Notes under the pieces: model-generated | Database searches by the model: none | Told to the model about the DNA's origin: nothing | Seen by the model: the letters and a program-made list of their open reading frames with translations, nothing else | DNA from: Chelydra serpentina | Lineage: Eukaryota; Chordata; Testudines; Chelydridae | NCBI GenBank assembly: GCA_037349315.1 | Contig: JBAIAC010000004.1 | Span: forward strand, 26,539,001-26,603,000 | Reading direction: 5' to 3' | DNA: 64,000 bases | Made by a program: the position numbers and the translations under genes | In this document: positions 1 to 11,644 of the stretch, piece by piece | Position numbering within the stretch: the first letter of the stretch is position 1 | How the letters are laid out: every line of letters begins with the position of its first letter

Positions 1-836
1 TTTATATAGACATAGATAACTCTACTATTCCAATCCCAAACAATGGGCAAGAGAGTAAAACCTATGGGAGGGAACTCTACAAGGAGCTCCATATTGGAGG
101 GGTGGGCAGATCAAATCAAGAATAATTCAATGGAGTTATGCCAGCATATAATGGGCATCATTCTGATCTCTTCCCCATCATCTGGAAAAAGGATGGGCAA
201 CTGGTAGCTCGTGGGTCATTGCCAGATCTTTTTTATTTGGCCCCATCAACCGGAGAAGATGAGGCAGATCTGCCAGCACCTGGAGTGAGGGAAGGGGGAA
301 GAGGCTCTGCAGGCGTGGAGCAAAGGACAGTGAAAAAGAGTGAGAGGTGGCTCTTTCCACTGTCTGGAGGAAGAGGGAAGGTGGCTCTTGGACACCAGCT
401 GGAGTAAGGGAAGGAAGGTGGCAGCTCTGGGATGGTGCTGGTGGACAACGCCTGGGGTTAATCCACGGGGGTGGTATGTCCCCATTGGTAGGGACTAGGG
501 CAGGAGTGGTGTGAGGGTGCAGGGGCTGATCTGCCTTCCACAAGATCATGGAGTTCAATATAGGCATATAATGTGATGTGGCCTGGCAGAGTGGTGTTGG
601 TGCAGGACTCACTGCTCTGGTGCATGTGCTTGCACCAGCAGCCAGGTGAGCTGCCTTGATTGCGACAGCTCACCAAAGGATTTTAGTGGTCCTCTGCTAT
701 TGTAAAGTTGCCCAACCTTATCTGGAATGTAAGCTCCTAGGAGAATTTAGGACAGTGGTACCCTCTGACTTTTGGCATGGAACCTTTGGCAGTGCCCTAA
801 GGCTAACAAAAGGCTGTGTTAGTGAGCATTGACATT
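1..836. other. Unassigned sequence
   Basis: No gene, known repeat or terminal inverted repeat recognised. The short open frames here have no domain and low-complexity composition. A purine-rich stretch lies around 260-420. Confidence 0.4.
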
Positions 837-1415
837 TGGTCCAGTGGTTAAAGCACTTGCCTAAGAATTAGGAGACCTGGCTTCTAATCACTCTTCCACC
901 ATAGACTTCCTATGTGACTGTAGACAAGTCACTCATCATGTGAATTTTTTCACACCTTGAACAACATAGCTAAGTTTCAATCGTAGACCACATCTCAGGC
1001 TAGGTCTACACTAAGCCCCCCTGTCGAACTAAGATACGCAACTTCAGCTACGTTAATAACGTAGCTGAAGTCGAAGTCTCTTAGTTCGAACTTACCTGTG
1101 CTCCACACGCGGCGCGCAGGCTCCCCTGTCGACTCCGCCTGCTCCGTTCGCAGAGCAGGATTACCGGCGTCGACGGGGGAGCACTTCCTGGTTCGATTTA
1201 TCGCGTCTAGACAAGACGCGATAAATCGAACCCAGAAGATCGATTGGACTCCTCCGACGCGACGGGTAAGTATAGACGTACCCTTAGACTCTCAGTTCCC
1301 CATCTGTAAAATGGGGATTATAATACTTCACTACCTCAGAGAGGTGTTGTGAAGATAAATATATTGTAAAGTGCTTTGAGGTCTAGTGATAAAAGTGCTA
1401 TATAAGAGCTAGTTA
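837..1415 (+). repeat. MIR (CORE-SINE) split by a MITE
   Basis: The tRNA-like head (a 'ggtccagtggttaaagcac'-type start), the 'tgtgactgtagacaagtcac' region and the 'ccatctgtaaaatggggat' tail follow the order of a MIR. The two halves, 837-997 and 1284-1415, are separated by a Harbinger-type MITE at 998-1283. The MIR is therefore older than the MITE. A MIR is a tRNA-derived, LINE-dependent non-coding retroelement. Confidence 0.75.
998..1283 (+). mobile_element. Harbinger-type MITE, copy 1
   Basis: This is a 286-bp element beginning GGCTAGGTCTACACTA and ending with its imperfect inverse, TAGACGTACCC. Flanks are TCA (995-997) and TTA (1284-1286), a 3-bp target duplication with one change. Inside are two strong hairpins: cttcagctacgtt/aacgtagctgaag, and ttcgatttatcgcgtct/agacgcgataaatcgaa. 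It is non-coding and is presumably moved in trans by a PIF/Harbinger transposase. Related copies lie at 25207, 37373 and 42716. Confidence 0.85.
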
Positions 1416-1548
1416 TTATACTAGTGCTATGTATGTAAGTCTCTGTGTGCATGTGGAGAGAGAGATAGACAGACAAGCGGCACCTAGCACAATGGAACTC
1501 AGATCTTGATTGGGGTATCTAGATGCTACTATAATATGAATAATAATA

Positions 1549-1700
1549 ATTCCACTCTTTCCTCCATTCTTTCCCCCCCAGTCATCAGAACACTGGTGTA
1601 CACAGACATGTAATTATACATGTGTGTATATGTATATATGTCTACAGAAATATAGAAATATCTGTGTAAATGTACACATCTATATAAAACAAAACATTCC
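1549..1700. repeat. TA/TG-rich low-complexity tract
   Basis: Alternating tgtgtatatgtatatatg-type sequence with scattered tacaca. Degenerate microsatellite, no coding signal. Confidence 0.6.
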
Positions 1701-1764
1701 TGCACATGGTATTTTAACAATTCTGGCATTCAACTTCCTACTAAATAAACTTTAAAAAATGTAA

Positions 1765-2230
1765 TTGTGTCTTGTGCTTTTGTTCTTCACTTTCCCTTTT
1801 CTCATCATTCACACCACATTCTTTCCATCTTCTTTACATCTGATTGTATATTCTCCTCCATTATTTGTAGCCTTCCCTTATTCCTCATCTCTCCCTACAT
1901 CTCCCTTCTTTTTTCCCCTGCATTGTGTTCGCTCCCTCCTTTTCCATGTTCTCTCATCTAATTTCCACTCTCTGTATCGCCTTTCCTTTCCCCATCCCAG
2001 GCTTTCTGCACCTCTCCTTCCCTACCCACTCAATTGTACTGTTACTCTTTTCTAGTCACCAACCTCAATCTGTCATCTCACCTCTACATTCCCCCACGTC
2101 TCCTTCACTCACCCCTTTCCATCCCCAAAACACTGATCCCTTACAGCATTCTGTTTCTCTCCCTTTCCTCCCTCCATCAAGATTCTCTCCCTCCACCAGC
2201 CCACTCTTTCTACCCATCCTTAGTAAGCTA
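1765..2230. repeat. CT-rich polypyrimidine tract
   Basis: About 460 bp of strongly pyrimidine-biased + strand (ctccctcc, cttcctttt and similar). Open frames exist here in several phases only because purine-rich stop codons are rare. I do not read any as a gene. Confidence 0.7.
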
Positions 2231-2959
2231 AACACAGTACATCTCTGTTGTCTTCTGGAAGGGGAGAAGATTCCCAGTGACACATGTTCTCATCCATGTG
2301 AGCTGGTTCAAAAAGTAACTACAGTTGAGTCACTGATTTTGAGACATTAATTTTAATGAGAATTAGGTGCCTAAATACTTTTCAAGATCTAGGCCTAAGT
2401 AATAATAACTGAAATCTTTCCCCTATTGAAGTCAATGGGAGTTTTACCATTAACTTAAAAGGGCCAAGATTTCACCCAGTGATAACAATATAATCCACTT
2501 CAATGTTGCTGGAGAAGGGTGTGTATCAAAAGCTAACACTTTGACTAAACTATTTATTTTGTGCCAAATACTTAGCTGGCATAAATCAGCATAGCTCCAT
2601 TACAATAAATAGAGATATGCCGATTTACATCTGCTGAGGATCTGATCCTTTATTTTTTTAACGAGGAAGCTAGTCAAAAAGACCCTAACATTGAAAATAA
2701 GGACATTAAACTCCTTAGACTCAACACGGAGGCTATTCAAACAGCCAGAGTAGAGTCATAGAAGGCACACATACCCTTAAACTGAAAGGAGAGCAAGAAA
2801 GGAAGCTGAATACCTAGTCTGGTTAAATGGCAAGTTACAAGCAGGTATTTGAGCCAAACAGAAAGTGGAAATCCAACCCAAGTGAAGCCAACAGAAATGT
2901 GTATAAACTCTAGCAGGTAACACATAGGCTGGAAATCAGAGTGAAAAGAGGGAATTTGA
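2231..2959. other. Unassigned sequence with one ATTGAAGTCAATGGGA motif
   Basis: No gene recognised. Around 2425-2475 lies the sequence 'attgaagtcaatgggag' followed by an imperfect inverse. This motif recurs elsewhere in the window (see findings). Confidence 0.4.
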
Positions 2960-3680
2960 AGAGCAGAGACGTAAAACCAAATGAGATTATATATCTATAT
3001 TTATCAGAAGCAGGAAGCCCACAAGAGACTCAGTAGATCATGTGGGCTACTAGGGGTTACAAGGAGCACTTAATACGATAAGAACATTGGTGAGAAACTA
3101 AATGACTATTTCAGGTCAGTCTTTGCCAGAGAGGATGGTGGGGAGTTAACTAGTCTTTTCAGTCAATAAAGGGAAGGTACTGCTAGAGAATAGATACAAA
3201 ATAATGAATGGGCTAGTGAAGGGAGATCAGGAGCTTCTGTTCTCATAGCACAAGAACAAGGGATGTTCAATGAAAGTGAAATACATAAAATTCAAAAACA
3301 AAAAAAGGAAATACTTTTTCACACACAGTGTAATTGGACTATGGAACTCTGCCACAGAATGTATAGAGACCACAAATTTAGCAAGATTCAATGAGGGGTT
3401 AAACATTTATAAGGAGAACATTGGCATTCAAAGTAATAGCTAATATGAACAAAAAATATGAGAGGGATATAAAACATGTTTACAGATTTAAACCGATCTC
3501 TAACAATTCAGGATTATAATGAGACTAGAATTCAGGGGCAGATTATCAGACATCTGCTACTGCAGGATTTTTTGGACCTTCCTATGAATGATCAGGTGCT
3601 GGCTTTTGTCAGACAGGATACTGGACTAGATAGACTATGGGTCTGATAAAGTATGGCAATTCCTATGTAGCTGAGGTGTC
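2960..3680 (+). mobile_element. CR1 LINE fragments
   Basis: 3000-3180 resembles the stretch of CR1 ORF2 between endonuclease and reverse transcriptase (agactcagtagatcatgtgg; ggtcagtctttgccagagag). 3290-3675 matches the 3' end of CR1: 'ggaaatactttttcacaca', then 'gacaggatactggactaga', then 'tatggcaattcctatg'. The intervening RT is deleted. Frames are broken throughout. Confidence 0.7.
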
Positions 3681-4131
3681 AAAAGGAAAGGTGGTGGAAC
3701 ATAGTGCTAAATGAATGGGGAACAAGCCACCAGGATCAGATTCCTGGGTCTTGAATTAATTTAAGAATGGAGTGCTGAGCCCTAACACAAATATGCAATC
3801 CTCTCTACACTGGAGGACTTGAAGGTAGCAAATGTTGTGTCTTATCTTTAAATAAGATATGAGGTGAGCCTGGCAAGTACAGATTGTGAGCCTTACTGAA
3901 GGCAAAATGTTTGAATAATCATTAAAAAAAACAATGATAAAATACCTAGATGAATAGGATACAGGGATTTCTTGCACTTTCTGAAGCAACTAGTACTGGT
4001 TATTCTGAGACAGGATATGGAACTAGATGGAACTCTAGACTGAACTTGTATGGCAATTCCTGTGTGTCTTGGCAGCTCTGTTCACTCTGCAATAGAGCGC
4101 CAATCCTGGCCAAACCCAGAGAATCTTCTGA
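3681..4131 (+). other. Mostly unassigned, with a CR1 3' fragment
   Basis: 3990-4065 repeats the CR1 3'-terminal signature (gacaggatatggaactagat; tatggcaattcctgtgt). The rest is unrecognised. TGA at 4129-4131 is the left target duplication of the Harbinger element. Confidence 0.5.
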
Positions 4132-4502
4132 GGCCTGGTCTACACTAGGAGTTTGTCTAATTTAGCAGCGTTAAATCGAATTAACCCTGCACCCGTCCAC
4201 ACAACGAAGCTATTTATTTCGACATAAAGGAATCGATTTCTGTACTCCTCCCCGACGAGGGGAGTAGCACTAAAATCGACATGGCCATGTCGAATTAGGT
4301 TTAGTGTGGACGGAATTCGACGCTAATAGCTCCGGGAGCTATCCCACAGTGCACCACTCTGTGGATACTCTGGACAGCAGTCCGAGCTCGGATGCTCTGC
4401 CCGGCCACACAGGAAAAGACCCAGGAACATTTGAATTCCTTTTCCTGTTTGAATTTCATTTCCTGTTTGGACATTGTGGCAAGCTCAGCAGCACTGGTAA
4501 CG

Positions 4503-6593
4503 ATGCAGAGCTCTCCAGCAGAGGTGACCATGCAAGCCCAGAACAGAAAGAGGGCTCCAGCATGGACTGATCGGGAAGTGTTGGATCTGATCGCTGTATG
4601 GAGAGATGAGTCCGTGCTTTCAGAGCTGCGATCTAAAAGACGGAATGCAAAGATCTACGAGAAGATCTCCAAGGCCATGACGGACAGAGGATACAGCCGG
4701 GATGCAATGCAGTGCCACGTGAAAATCAAGGAGCTGAGACAAGTGTACCAGAAGACCAAAGAGTCCAACGGGCGCTTCGGGTCTCAGCCCCAGACATTGC
4801 GGCACTGCATGCAATCCTAGGTGGGGCCGCCACCACTACCCCACCCCTGTCCGTGGACTCCAACGATGGGGTATTATCAACGGTCGCTTCCTCAGAGGTT
4901 TTCGCGGACGGGGAAGATGATGGAGATGAGGAGGACGAGGCAGTCGACAGCGCTTTCAACGCTGATTTCCCCGACGGCCAGGATCTCTTCATTACCCTGA
5001 CGGAGATCCCCTACCAACCCTCCCAAGGCGAGAACCCGGACCATGATTCAGGGGAAGGATCAGTAGGTGAGTGTTCAAAACATATCTTTTGAATAGAATA
5101 GACATGGTATTTTAGCAATTGGTTTTTTAATGATTAATTTGACCTAGGCACTTTAGCTGCATTCGTGGCCAGTGCAGCTACTGGAAAAGTCTGTTAACAT
5201 GTGTGGGGATAGAGCAGAAATCCTCCTAGGACATCTCCATGAAGCTCTCCTGGAGGTACTGTGAAAGCCTTTGCAGAAGGTTTCTGGGGAGAGCGGCCTT
5301 ATTGCATCCTCCATGGTAGGAAACTTTACCGCGCCAGGCCAGTAGCAAGTACTCTGGTATCATTGCCTGACAAAGCATGGCAGCATATGGCCCCGGTGTT
5401 TGCTGGTATTCAAGCAGCATATGGTCTTTCTCTGTCTGCGTAATCCTCATCAGAGTGATATCAATCATGGTGACCTGGTTGGAATTAGGTGAATTTTATT
5501 ACGGGGACTGTTTTCCTGTTCCTTGAAAAAAATGTAACAAGCGGTTTCCAGCCACGTGGTGGGGGCGGGGAGGCAGACTGTTCATGCGGAGCGGTTCACC
5601 GGCAGCTTGCAGGGATCGTTCCCGAGACCAGCCACGCGGTGGGGGCGGGGGAGAAGGACAGTTCATGCTGGGCGGTTCGCCAGCAGCATGCAGGGATCTT
5701 TCCTGGGACCAGCCACGCGGTGAGGTGAGGGCTAAACTGACCATCCCAGGGAATGGGATGGCTGGGGTTACTGTGGTTTCTGCCGCTGCACGTTAACACG
5801 CACAGCGCAGCAGCAACTGGCCAAGTCTAGGAGCTCTGCTTAGAATGGGAAAGGAGGGTGCTGCTGTAAAGTAAGCTTTCAGCAGCCAAAAGTGTTCGGC
5901 TTACCATGGCCGCCTGCTAGCCGAATTCCGTTGCCCGACCCCGCTGGTGTGATCTGCATGCCAAGACCCCAGGCACTCAATATAAAGATTCAAAATGCGA
6001 CCTTGTACTGAAAGCACATGTGATAGGTAGTGTGAATGGTCTTGTTCACCAAGAAAGACTACATTCATTGTTCTGGAAAATTTATCTTTGTAAAGAATTC
6101 ACTCCCTTTTTTTCATCCCACAGCTCCAACTGTCTCAACGGTTCCCCTGGCATCTCCCTCCCAAAGGCTGGCACAGATCAGGCGGCGAAAGAAATGAACA
6201 CGGGACGAGATGTTCGCCGAACTCATGCAGTGCTCCCGCACTGAGGCAGCACAGCAGAGTCAGTGGAGAGAGGACTTGTCGCAATACCAGCGAGCATCCA
6301 GCGAATGGGAGGACAGGTGGCGGCTGGAAGACCAGCGGGTGACTGAGACGCTGCTTGGGCTAATGCGGGAGCAAACGGACACGCTCCAGCACATTGTAGA
6401 TGTTCTGCAAGACCGGAGGCAGGAGGACAGAGCCCCGCTGCAGCAGATCTCTAACCGCCCTTCCCCACACCAAAGTCCCATACCCCCCTCACCACGAGTC
6501 CCAAAAAGGAGGGGCGGCAGGCTCCGTAGAAACAACCAGTCCACCCCTGCGGACTGCTCTAGTAGCAGAAGGCTGTCATTCCCCAAGTTGTGA
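4503..6593 (+). pseudogene. Harbinger Myb/SANT-like accessory protein, broken
   Basis: In Harbinger elements this protein binds DNA and helps bring the nuclease to the transposon ends in the nucleus. Exon 1 starts at ATG 4503 and encodes a trihelix Myb/SANT-like domain with the pattern RAPAWTDREVLDLIAVW ... RDAMQCHVKIKELRQVY. The frame shifts near 4785-4800; the following frame carries LHAILGGAATTTP and an acidic stretch (about 4900-4960, GEDDGDEEDE). A splice donor (AG|GTGAGTG, GT at 5067-5068) and an acceptor after a pyrimidine tract (AG at 6122-6123) define a 1.06-kb intron. Exon 2 encodes a basic, coiled-coil-like C-terminus ending at 6593. TGA at 6195-6197 interrupts it, probably from an arginine codon. 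One frameshift plus one nonsense codon make it a pseudogene. Intron and frame assignments are inference. Confidence 0.75.
5548..5730. repeat. ~80-bp minisatellite in the Myb-gene intron
   Basis: Units begin 'ccagccacg(t/c)ggtgggggcg' at 5548, 5628 and 5709, giving two full units of 80-81 bp and a partial third. Each contains an 'agcggttc/gcggttcgcc' and a 'gcagggatc' block. It lies wholly inside the proposed intron of the Harbinger Myb-like gene. Confidence 0.8.
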
Positions 6594-6708
6594 AGCGTCC
6601 TTTCCTTCCCTCCACCCGCACCCCACCCTAGCCTCCGTCCCAGTTCCCTCCCTTTACTGAAAAATCATTACTAAAAAAAAAAGACTGTTTTCTTGAACAA
6701 TGTTTCGT

Positions 6709-6714
6709 TTATTT
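6709..6714 (-). promoter_or_regulatory. Putative polyadenylation signal of the transposase gene
   Basis: AATAAA on the minus strand, about 120 bp past the transposase stop codon. It lies in the short gap between the two convergent genes. Confidence 0.5.
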
Positions 6715-6832
6715 TCTTTGTAAAGGTGTGTTTGAAGGGGGGGAAAGGGGTTGGTAATTGGAGAGGATAGGCAATATTAATAGGGTACAGAAATGGGGGC
6801 AGGTTCACCTCATGTTTACACAAACGTAAGAG

Positions 6833-8099
6833 TCACTGGTTACCCTGGTCAGTGTGGAAGCTAGCTTTCAAAGCTTCCCGGATGCGCAGCGCATCCCGCT
6901 GTGCTCTTCTAATTGTCCGGGTGTCTGGCTGTGCGTAATCAGCGGCCAGGTGATTGGCCTCAACCTCCCACCCTGCCATAAACATCTCCCCCTTGCTCTC
7001 ACAGAGATTGTGGAGCACACAGCAAGCTGCATTCACAATGGGGATACTGGTTTCGCTGAGATCTGAGCGAGTCAATAAGCTTCTCCAGCGGCCCTTCAAA
7101 CATCCGAAAGCACACTCCACCACCATTCTGCACTTGCTCAGCCTGTAGTTGAAGAGCTCCTTATCACTGTCCAGGGCACCTGTGTACGGCTTCATGAGCC
7201 AGGGCATTAGCGGGTAGGCTGGGTCCCCAAGGATCACTGTAGGCATCTCCACATCCCCAATAGTAATTTTCTGGTCCGGGAAGTAAATACCTTCCTGCAG
7301 CCGTCTAAACAGACCAGAGTTCCTGAAAACGTGAGTGTCATGAACCTTGCCCGGCCATTTGATGTTGGTAAAACGTCCCTTATGATCCACCAGTGCTTGC
7401 AGCACCATTGAAAAGTAGTTCTTTTGGTTAATGTACTGGCTGGCCTGGTGGTCCGGTCCCAGGATAGGGATGTGCGTTCTGTCTATAGCCCCACCGCAGT
7501 TTAGGAATCCCATCGCAGCGAAGCCATCTATGATCACCTGCATGTTTCCCAGGGTCACTACCTTTGACAGCAGCAGCTCAACGACTGCGTTGGCTACTTG
7601 CATCACAGCAACCCCCACGGTAGATTTGCCCACTCCAAACTGATTCGCGACTGACCGGTAGCTGTCTGGAGTTGCAAGCTTCGACAGGGCTATGGCCACT
7701 CGCTTCTGGACTGTCAGGGCTGCTCGCATCCTGGTGTCCTGGCGTTTCAGGGCAGGGGACAGCAACTCACAAAGTTCCAGGAAAGTGCTCTTACGCATTC
7801 GCAGCCACTGGGATTCATCCCAGACCTGCAGCACTATGCAGTCCCACCAGTCTGTGCTTGTTTCCCGGGCCCAGAATCATCGTTCCACTGCATCAAAATG
7901 ACCCAGTGCCACCATGATGTCCATGTTGCGGGGTCCCATGCTTTGAGAGAGGTCTGTGCCCGTCATCGTCACCGTCCTCACCGCGCTGCCGTAGCCTCCT
8001 CGCCCGATTTCTCAGCATCTGCCTCTGAATAAAGTGGACGATAAGGCGCAAGGTGTTGACAATGGCCATAACTGCTGCGATGATCGCAGCGGGCTCCAT
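6833..8099 (-). pseudogene. Harbinger DDE nuclease (HARBI1-like), 5' broken
   Basis: This is the catalytic subunit that cuts and joins DNA at transposon ends. The 3' 333 codons (7834 down to 6833) form an uninterrupted DDE_Tnp_4-type domain. A helix-turn-helix-like segment (ANQFGVGKSTV, residues ~63-73) is followed by D118 in GAIDRTHIPI, D204 in GDPAYPLMPW and E240 in VVECAFGCLKGRW, the expected catalytic triad. The natural start is probably the ATG at 8099, whose product begins MEPAAIIAAVMAIVNTL and runs into a basic stretch. The frame then shifts near 7930-7960, and the continuing frame (MDIMVALGHFDAVER) meets a TGA at 7877-7879 before rejoining the catalytic frame. Removing the N-terminus probably inactivates it, although the catalytic core is open. 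Confidence 0.85.
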
Positions 8100-8480
8100 G
8101 CTCGTGGTGCTGTGGCATCCACGCTGTCAATCAAGGGAAAAGGGTGCAAAATGACTGCCTGCCGCTGCTTTCACGGAGGGAGGGGGGGAGTGAGGGTTGA
8201 ATGACGACAGGTACCCAAAACCACCTGCGACACATTTTTTGCCCCATCAGGCATTGGGGGCTTGACCCAGAATTCCAATGGGCAGCGGGGACTGCGGGAA
8301 CTGTGGGATAGCTACCCAGAGTGCACCACTTGGAATGTCAATGCTTGCACCATTACTGTGGACTCACAAAGTCGAATTACTGTGCTTAGTGTGGACACAC
8401 CCATTCGACTTTGTAATATCGGTTTCAAAAAATTGGATTAAGTAAAATTGAACTACTTTCATAGTGTAGACATACCCTGA

Positions 8481-8764
8481 GTATTCAGTGGTGTCACTGC
8501 AGATGCTTTGACATATTGATTCAGAGAGCTAAGATGCCAGTTGCTTTTTACAAGGAGTAAGGGCAATCATTTTTAAAGGGGGGGATTTTTCTTCTAATTT
8601 TTTAACTGCTTAATATTTCAGGTGGTGGCATGAGTCACCTTGGGCCAGTTTATCATACAGAGCCAGATCCAACTGCCACTGAAGTCAATGGCAGTCTTTC
8701 CATGGACTTTAGGATGAGTTTGATTGGACCCATATTGAGCACCAACACACTCAATGAAATTAGT
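8481..8764. other. Unassigned sequence
   Basis: Flank between the Harbinger right end and the next CR1. It contains one 'actgaagtcaatggcag' motif at ~8678-8694. No gene seen. Confidence 0.4.
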
Positions 8765-9127
8765 GGGCAGCAGGTTCAAAACAAATAAAAGGAAGTTCTT
8801 CTTCACACAGCGCACAGTCACCCTGTGGAACTCCTTGCCTGAGGAGGCTGTGAAGGCTAGGACTATAATAGGGTTTAAAAGAGAACTGGATAAATTCATG
8901 GAGATGAAGTCCATTAATGGCTATTAACCAGGATGGGTAAGGAATGGTGTCCTTAGCCTCTGTTTGTCAGAGGGGGGTGATGGATGGCAGGAGAGAGATC
9001 ACTTGATCATTACCTGTTAGGTCCACTCACTCCGGGCCACCTGGCATTGGCCACTGTCAGTGGACAGGATACTGGGCTGGATGGACCTTTGGTCTGACCC
9101 AGTACAGCCATTCTTATGTTCTTACTA
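8765..9127 (+). mobile_element. CR1 LINE 3' end
   Basis: Encodes the tail of CR1 ORF2 (ttcttcacacagcgcacag; gtggaactccttgcc), then the 3' UTR with 'ggacaggatactgggctgga' and 'gtacagccattcttatgttc'. 5'-truncated, as is usual for CR1. Frame broken. Confidence 0.85.
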
Positions 9128-9165
9128 GGGAGCTCACCGAAGTTAGGTAGCAAACTAGGGAAATG

Positions 9166-10235
9166 TGGTCTAGATTAAGTTACTATAAAGTGGGTGCACA
9201 ACTGGTTGAAAGAGCATACTCAAAGAGTAGTTATGAATGCTTTACTATTAAATTGAGAGGGTGTTTCTAATGGGATCCCAGAGGAGTCAGTCCTGGGTCT
9301 GGTACTAATCAATATTTTCATTAATGACTTGGATAGCAGAGTTAAGAGTATGTTTAGAAAGTATGCTAGGAGTTGCAAGCACTTTGAATTACAGGATTAA
9401 AATTGAAAAAGACCTTGGAAAATTGAAGAATTGGTCGGAATTCAACAAGATGAAATTCAAAGGCAAGTCTAAAGTACTTCACTTCGAAAGGAAAAAAATC
9501 AAATCCACAACTATAAAATGGGGAATAACTGGCTCAGTGGTAGTGCTGCTGAAAAGAATCTGGGGGTTATAGTGGATCACAAATTGAATATGAATCAACA
9601 GTGTGATGTGGTTGCAAAAAAGTCTAATACCATTCTGGAATGCATTAATAAGAGTGTTCTAAGTAAGGCAAGGGATGTAATAATCCTGTTATACTTGGTA
9701 CTGGTGTAGCCTCAGCTGGAATACTGTGTCCAACTCTGGGTGCCATGCTTTAAGAAAGACATGGACAAATTGGAGCAAGTCCAGAGGAGAGCAACAAAAA
9801 TGATAAAGGTTTAGAAAATGTGATGCAAGAGGAAAGGTTAAAAAAACTGGGCATGTTTTGTCCTGAGAAAAGACGACAGGGGGGACTTGAAAACAGTCTT
9901 CAAATATGTTAAGGGATGTAATAAAGACAACTGTGATCAATTGTTCTCCATGTCCACTGGAGGTAGGACAAGAAGCAATGGGCTTAATCAGCAGCAAGGG
10001 AGATTTAGGTTAGATATTTGGAAAAACTTTCTAACTATAAGCGTAGTTAAACTCTGGAATAGGCTTCCAAGGCAGGTTGTAGAATCCCCATCACAGGAGA
10101 TTTTTAAAAACAGGTCAGACAAACACTGTCAGGGACAGTCTACGTTTACTTGATCCTGCACTAGTGCAGGGGGCTGGACTTGATGACTTCTCTAGGTCCC
10201 GTCTTGACTTACATTTCTGTAATTCTAGATATTAG
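9166..10235 (+). mobile_element. CR1 LINE fragment, RT C-terminus to 3' end
   Basis: Starts within the reverse transcriptase: 'gtcctgggtctggtactaat' corresponds to the palm region, and 'atgaatcaacagtgtgatgtgg' to the conserved post-palm segment. It ends with 'gggggctggacttgatgac' and 'taattctaga'. Many frame breaks show age. The coding remnants are at 9324-9572, 9518-9709 and 9887-10153 in different frames. Confidence 0.85.
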
Positions 10236-10854
10236 CCTCTCAGGTCAGGGAAATTATATTTCCGTGTAAAATGCTGTGCAGACAAATGGTGAGATGCATA
10301 AATAAATAAGTTCTAGCATATTGACTTGTTTGAAGGAGGGCAAGTGACATTAACCTCAGAAAACATAAGAATGTAGCAACTTGGTAGTACCCCACCCTAG
10401 ACTGATTTGATTTACCAAAAACTTTGCCTAAGGGGCAGAAAGTGTGCTACCATATGTAATTTCCATTAATCCACTATCTTTTCAGTCCTGAAACTTCTAC
10501 CTTATCATGGGACATAAAAACAGGATTCCCAGTAACTATAGTAAATTGAGAGATTATGCCTAATTCTCTGCTGGCTATGCCAATTGATACCTGAGCAATG
10601 GCCCATTATGTCTGGTATCCCCAAATTTACCTTTGGACTCAGCACTACCAAGTATTCAATGTGTGAGTGATGTTAGGATGGTTTACATTTTCCTGTAATT
10701 TCAGCTAAACAGGAAATATAGTAAACTCAGGGATGAAACAGCTACATCTTCCATTTGGCACCAGCTAATATTATCCTAGCTCTGCTCTTATGTACCTGCA
10801 CTGATTGAGGAGAACTAGAAATACCATTAAAAGTCAGCTTTCCAGGATATTCTG
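10236..10854. other. Unassigned sequence
   Basis: AT-rich, no recognised gene or repeat. 10847-10854 is the left target duplication of the next element. Confidence 0.4.
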
Positions 10855-11023
10855 CAGTGCTTAATTTGTAATGAAAGAGGTGCCAGGGTTCATGCAAGTA
10901 GGTGCCAGGGCTCAAGCAATTATTTTACTTTCATATATAACATGGCAAGCCCAATGGTGCCAGGGCTATGAACTGCCAAACCTAGGGATGCCGGAGCTCG
11001 GTCCTGGCATAGATTAAGCACTG
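10855..11023. mobile_element. hAT-type MITE (169 bp)
   Basis: Ends CAGTGCTTAA ... TTAAGCACTG are perfect inverses. The 8-bp sequence ATATTCTG is repeated immediately outside (10847-10854 and 11024-11031). An 8-bp duplication and CA...TG ends are the hAT signature. Non-coding. Confidence 0.9.
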
Positions 11024-11031
11024 ATATTCTG

Positions 11032-11644
11032 AAGTCTGCACCGTGTGTAGCTGGAGTATGGACTGCTGCTTTTTTCCTTTTTTAATTACAAATGAGCTAC
11101 ATGAACATTTGATTAAGCTATTTGATAATAGCTACTAAATAAATTGTACAGTAAAATCCCTCACTCGATACCATTAAATTTGCCTGAATGTTTATATTTT
11201 ATCCAGTTCACTTCCTGTGTTTAAATGTTATTTATGTACACCTTGTATCCAGTTTATATTTTGTATTTAATACCAATATCATAATTCCATTTAGGTTTTA
11301 TGTTGCTCCCACAACATTGACACTGTCTTGCAATAAAATAATATCCTTCACATTAGGTTGACAAGTTTGCACAGAGAAGGACAATCATAAAAATGTTGCA
11401 TGCAAAAGTTAGCTGTTCGGCTAATAACAATGGGTAAAATAAGGATCCCAATATCAGCTTTGCAAATATAACTCTGTTTACTAACTATAAATCTTGAGCT
11501 GCTTTCCAAGGGTACAATTCATTCCAGTGTAAAGTACTTACACAAAACTCTATGCATTGCATAACCTCAATTTTAAGATTTAAAGCTCTATCCACCTCCC
11601 ATTGACACCAATGGGAGATGGATTGGGCCCTTAATTTGAGTTTG
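11032..11644. other. Unassigned sequence
   Basis: AT-rich. One 'cattgacaccaatgggag' motif near 11600. No gene seen. Confidence 0.4.

Larger units (their letters stand above)
4132..8477. mobile_element. PIF/Harbinger transposon, two-gene
   Basis: This 4346-bp DNA transposon is bounded by GGCCTGGTCTACACTA (4132-4147) and TAGTGTAGACATACCC (8462-8477), inverted repeats matching at 12 of 16 positions. TGA is repeated directly outside both ends (4129-4131, 8478-8480), as expected of the 3-bp duplication of this superfamily. The left and right subterminal regions also share an inverted 'gggagctatcccacagtgcacca'-like block. It carries a Myb/SANT-like gene (+) and a DDE nuclease gene (-), transcribed towards each other and meeting near 6600-6830. 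Both proteins are needed for transposition in characterised Harbinger elements. Both are broken here, so the element is probably immobile by itself. Confidence 0.9.

Noticed and set aside
837..900. tRNA gene at the MIR head
   Set aside because: Only the box-A/B-like parts of a SINE head. No cloverleaf could be drawn.
1925..2350. 141-codon open frame on the plus strand
   Set aside because: Lies in a CT-rich low-complexity tract. Biased Ser/Pro/Leu/Phe content and no domain.
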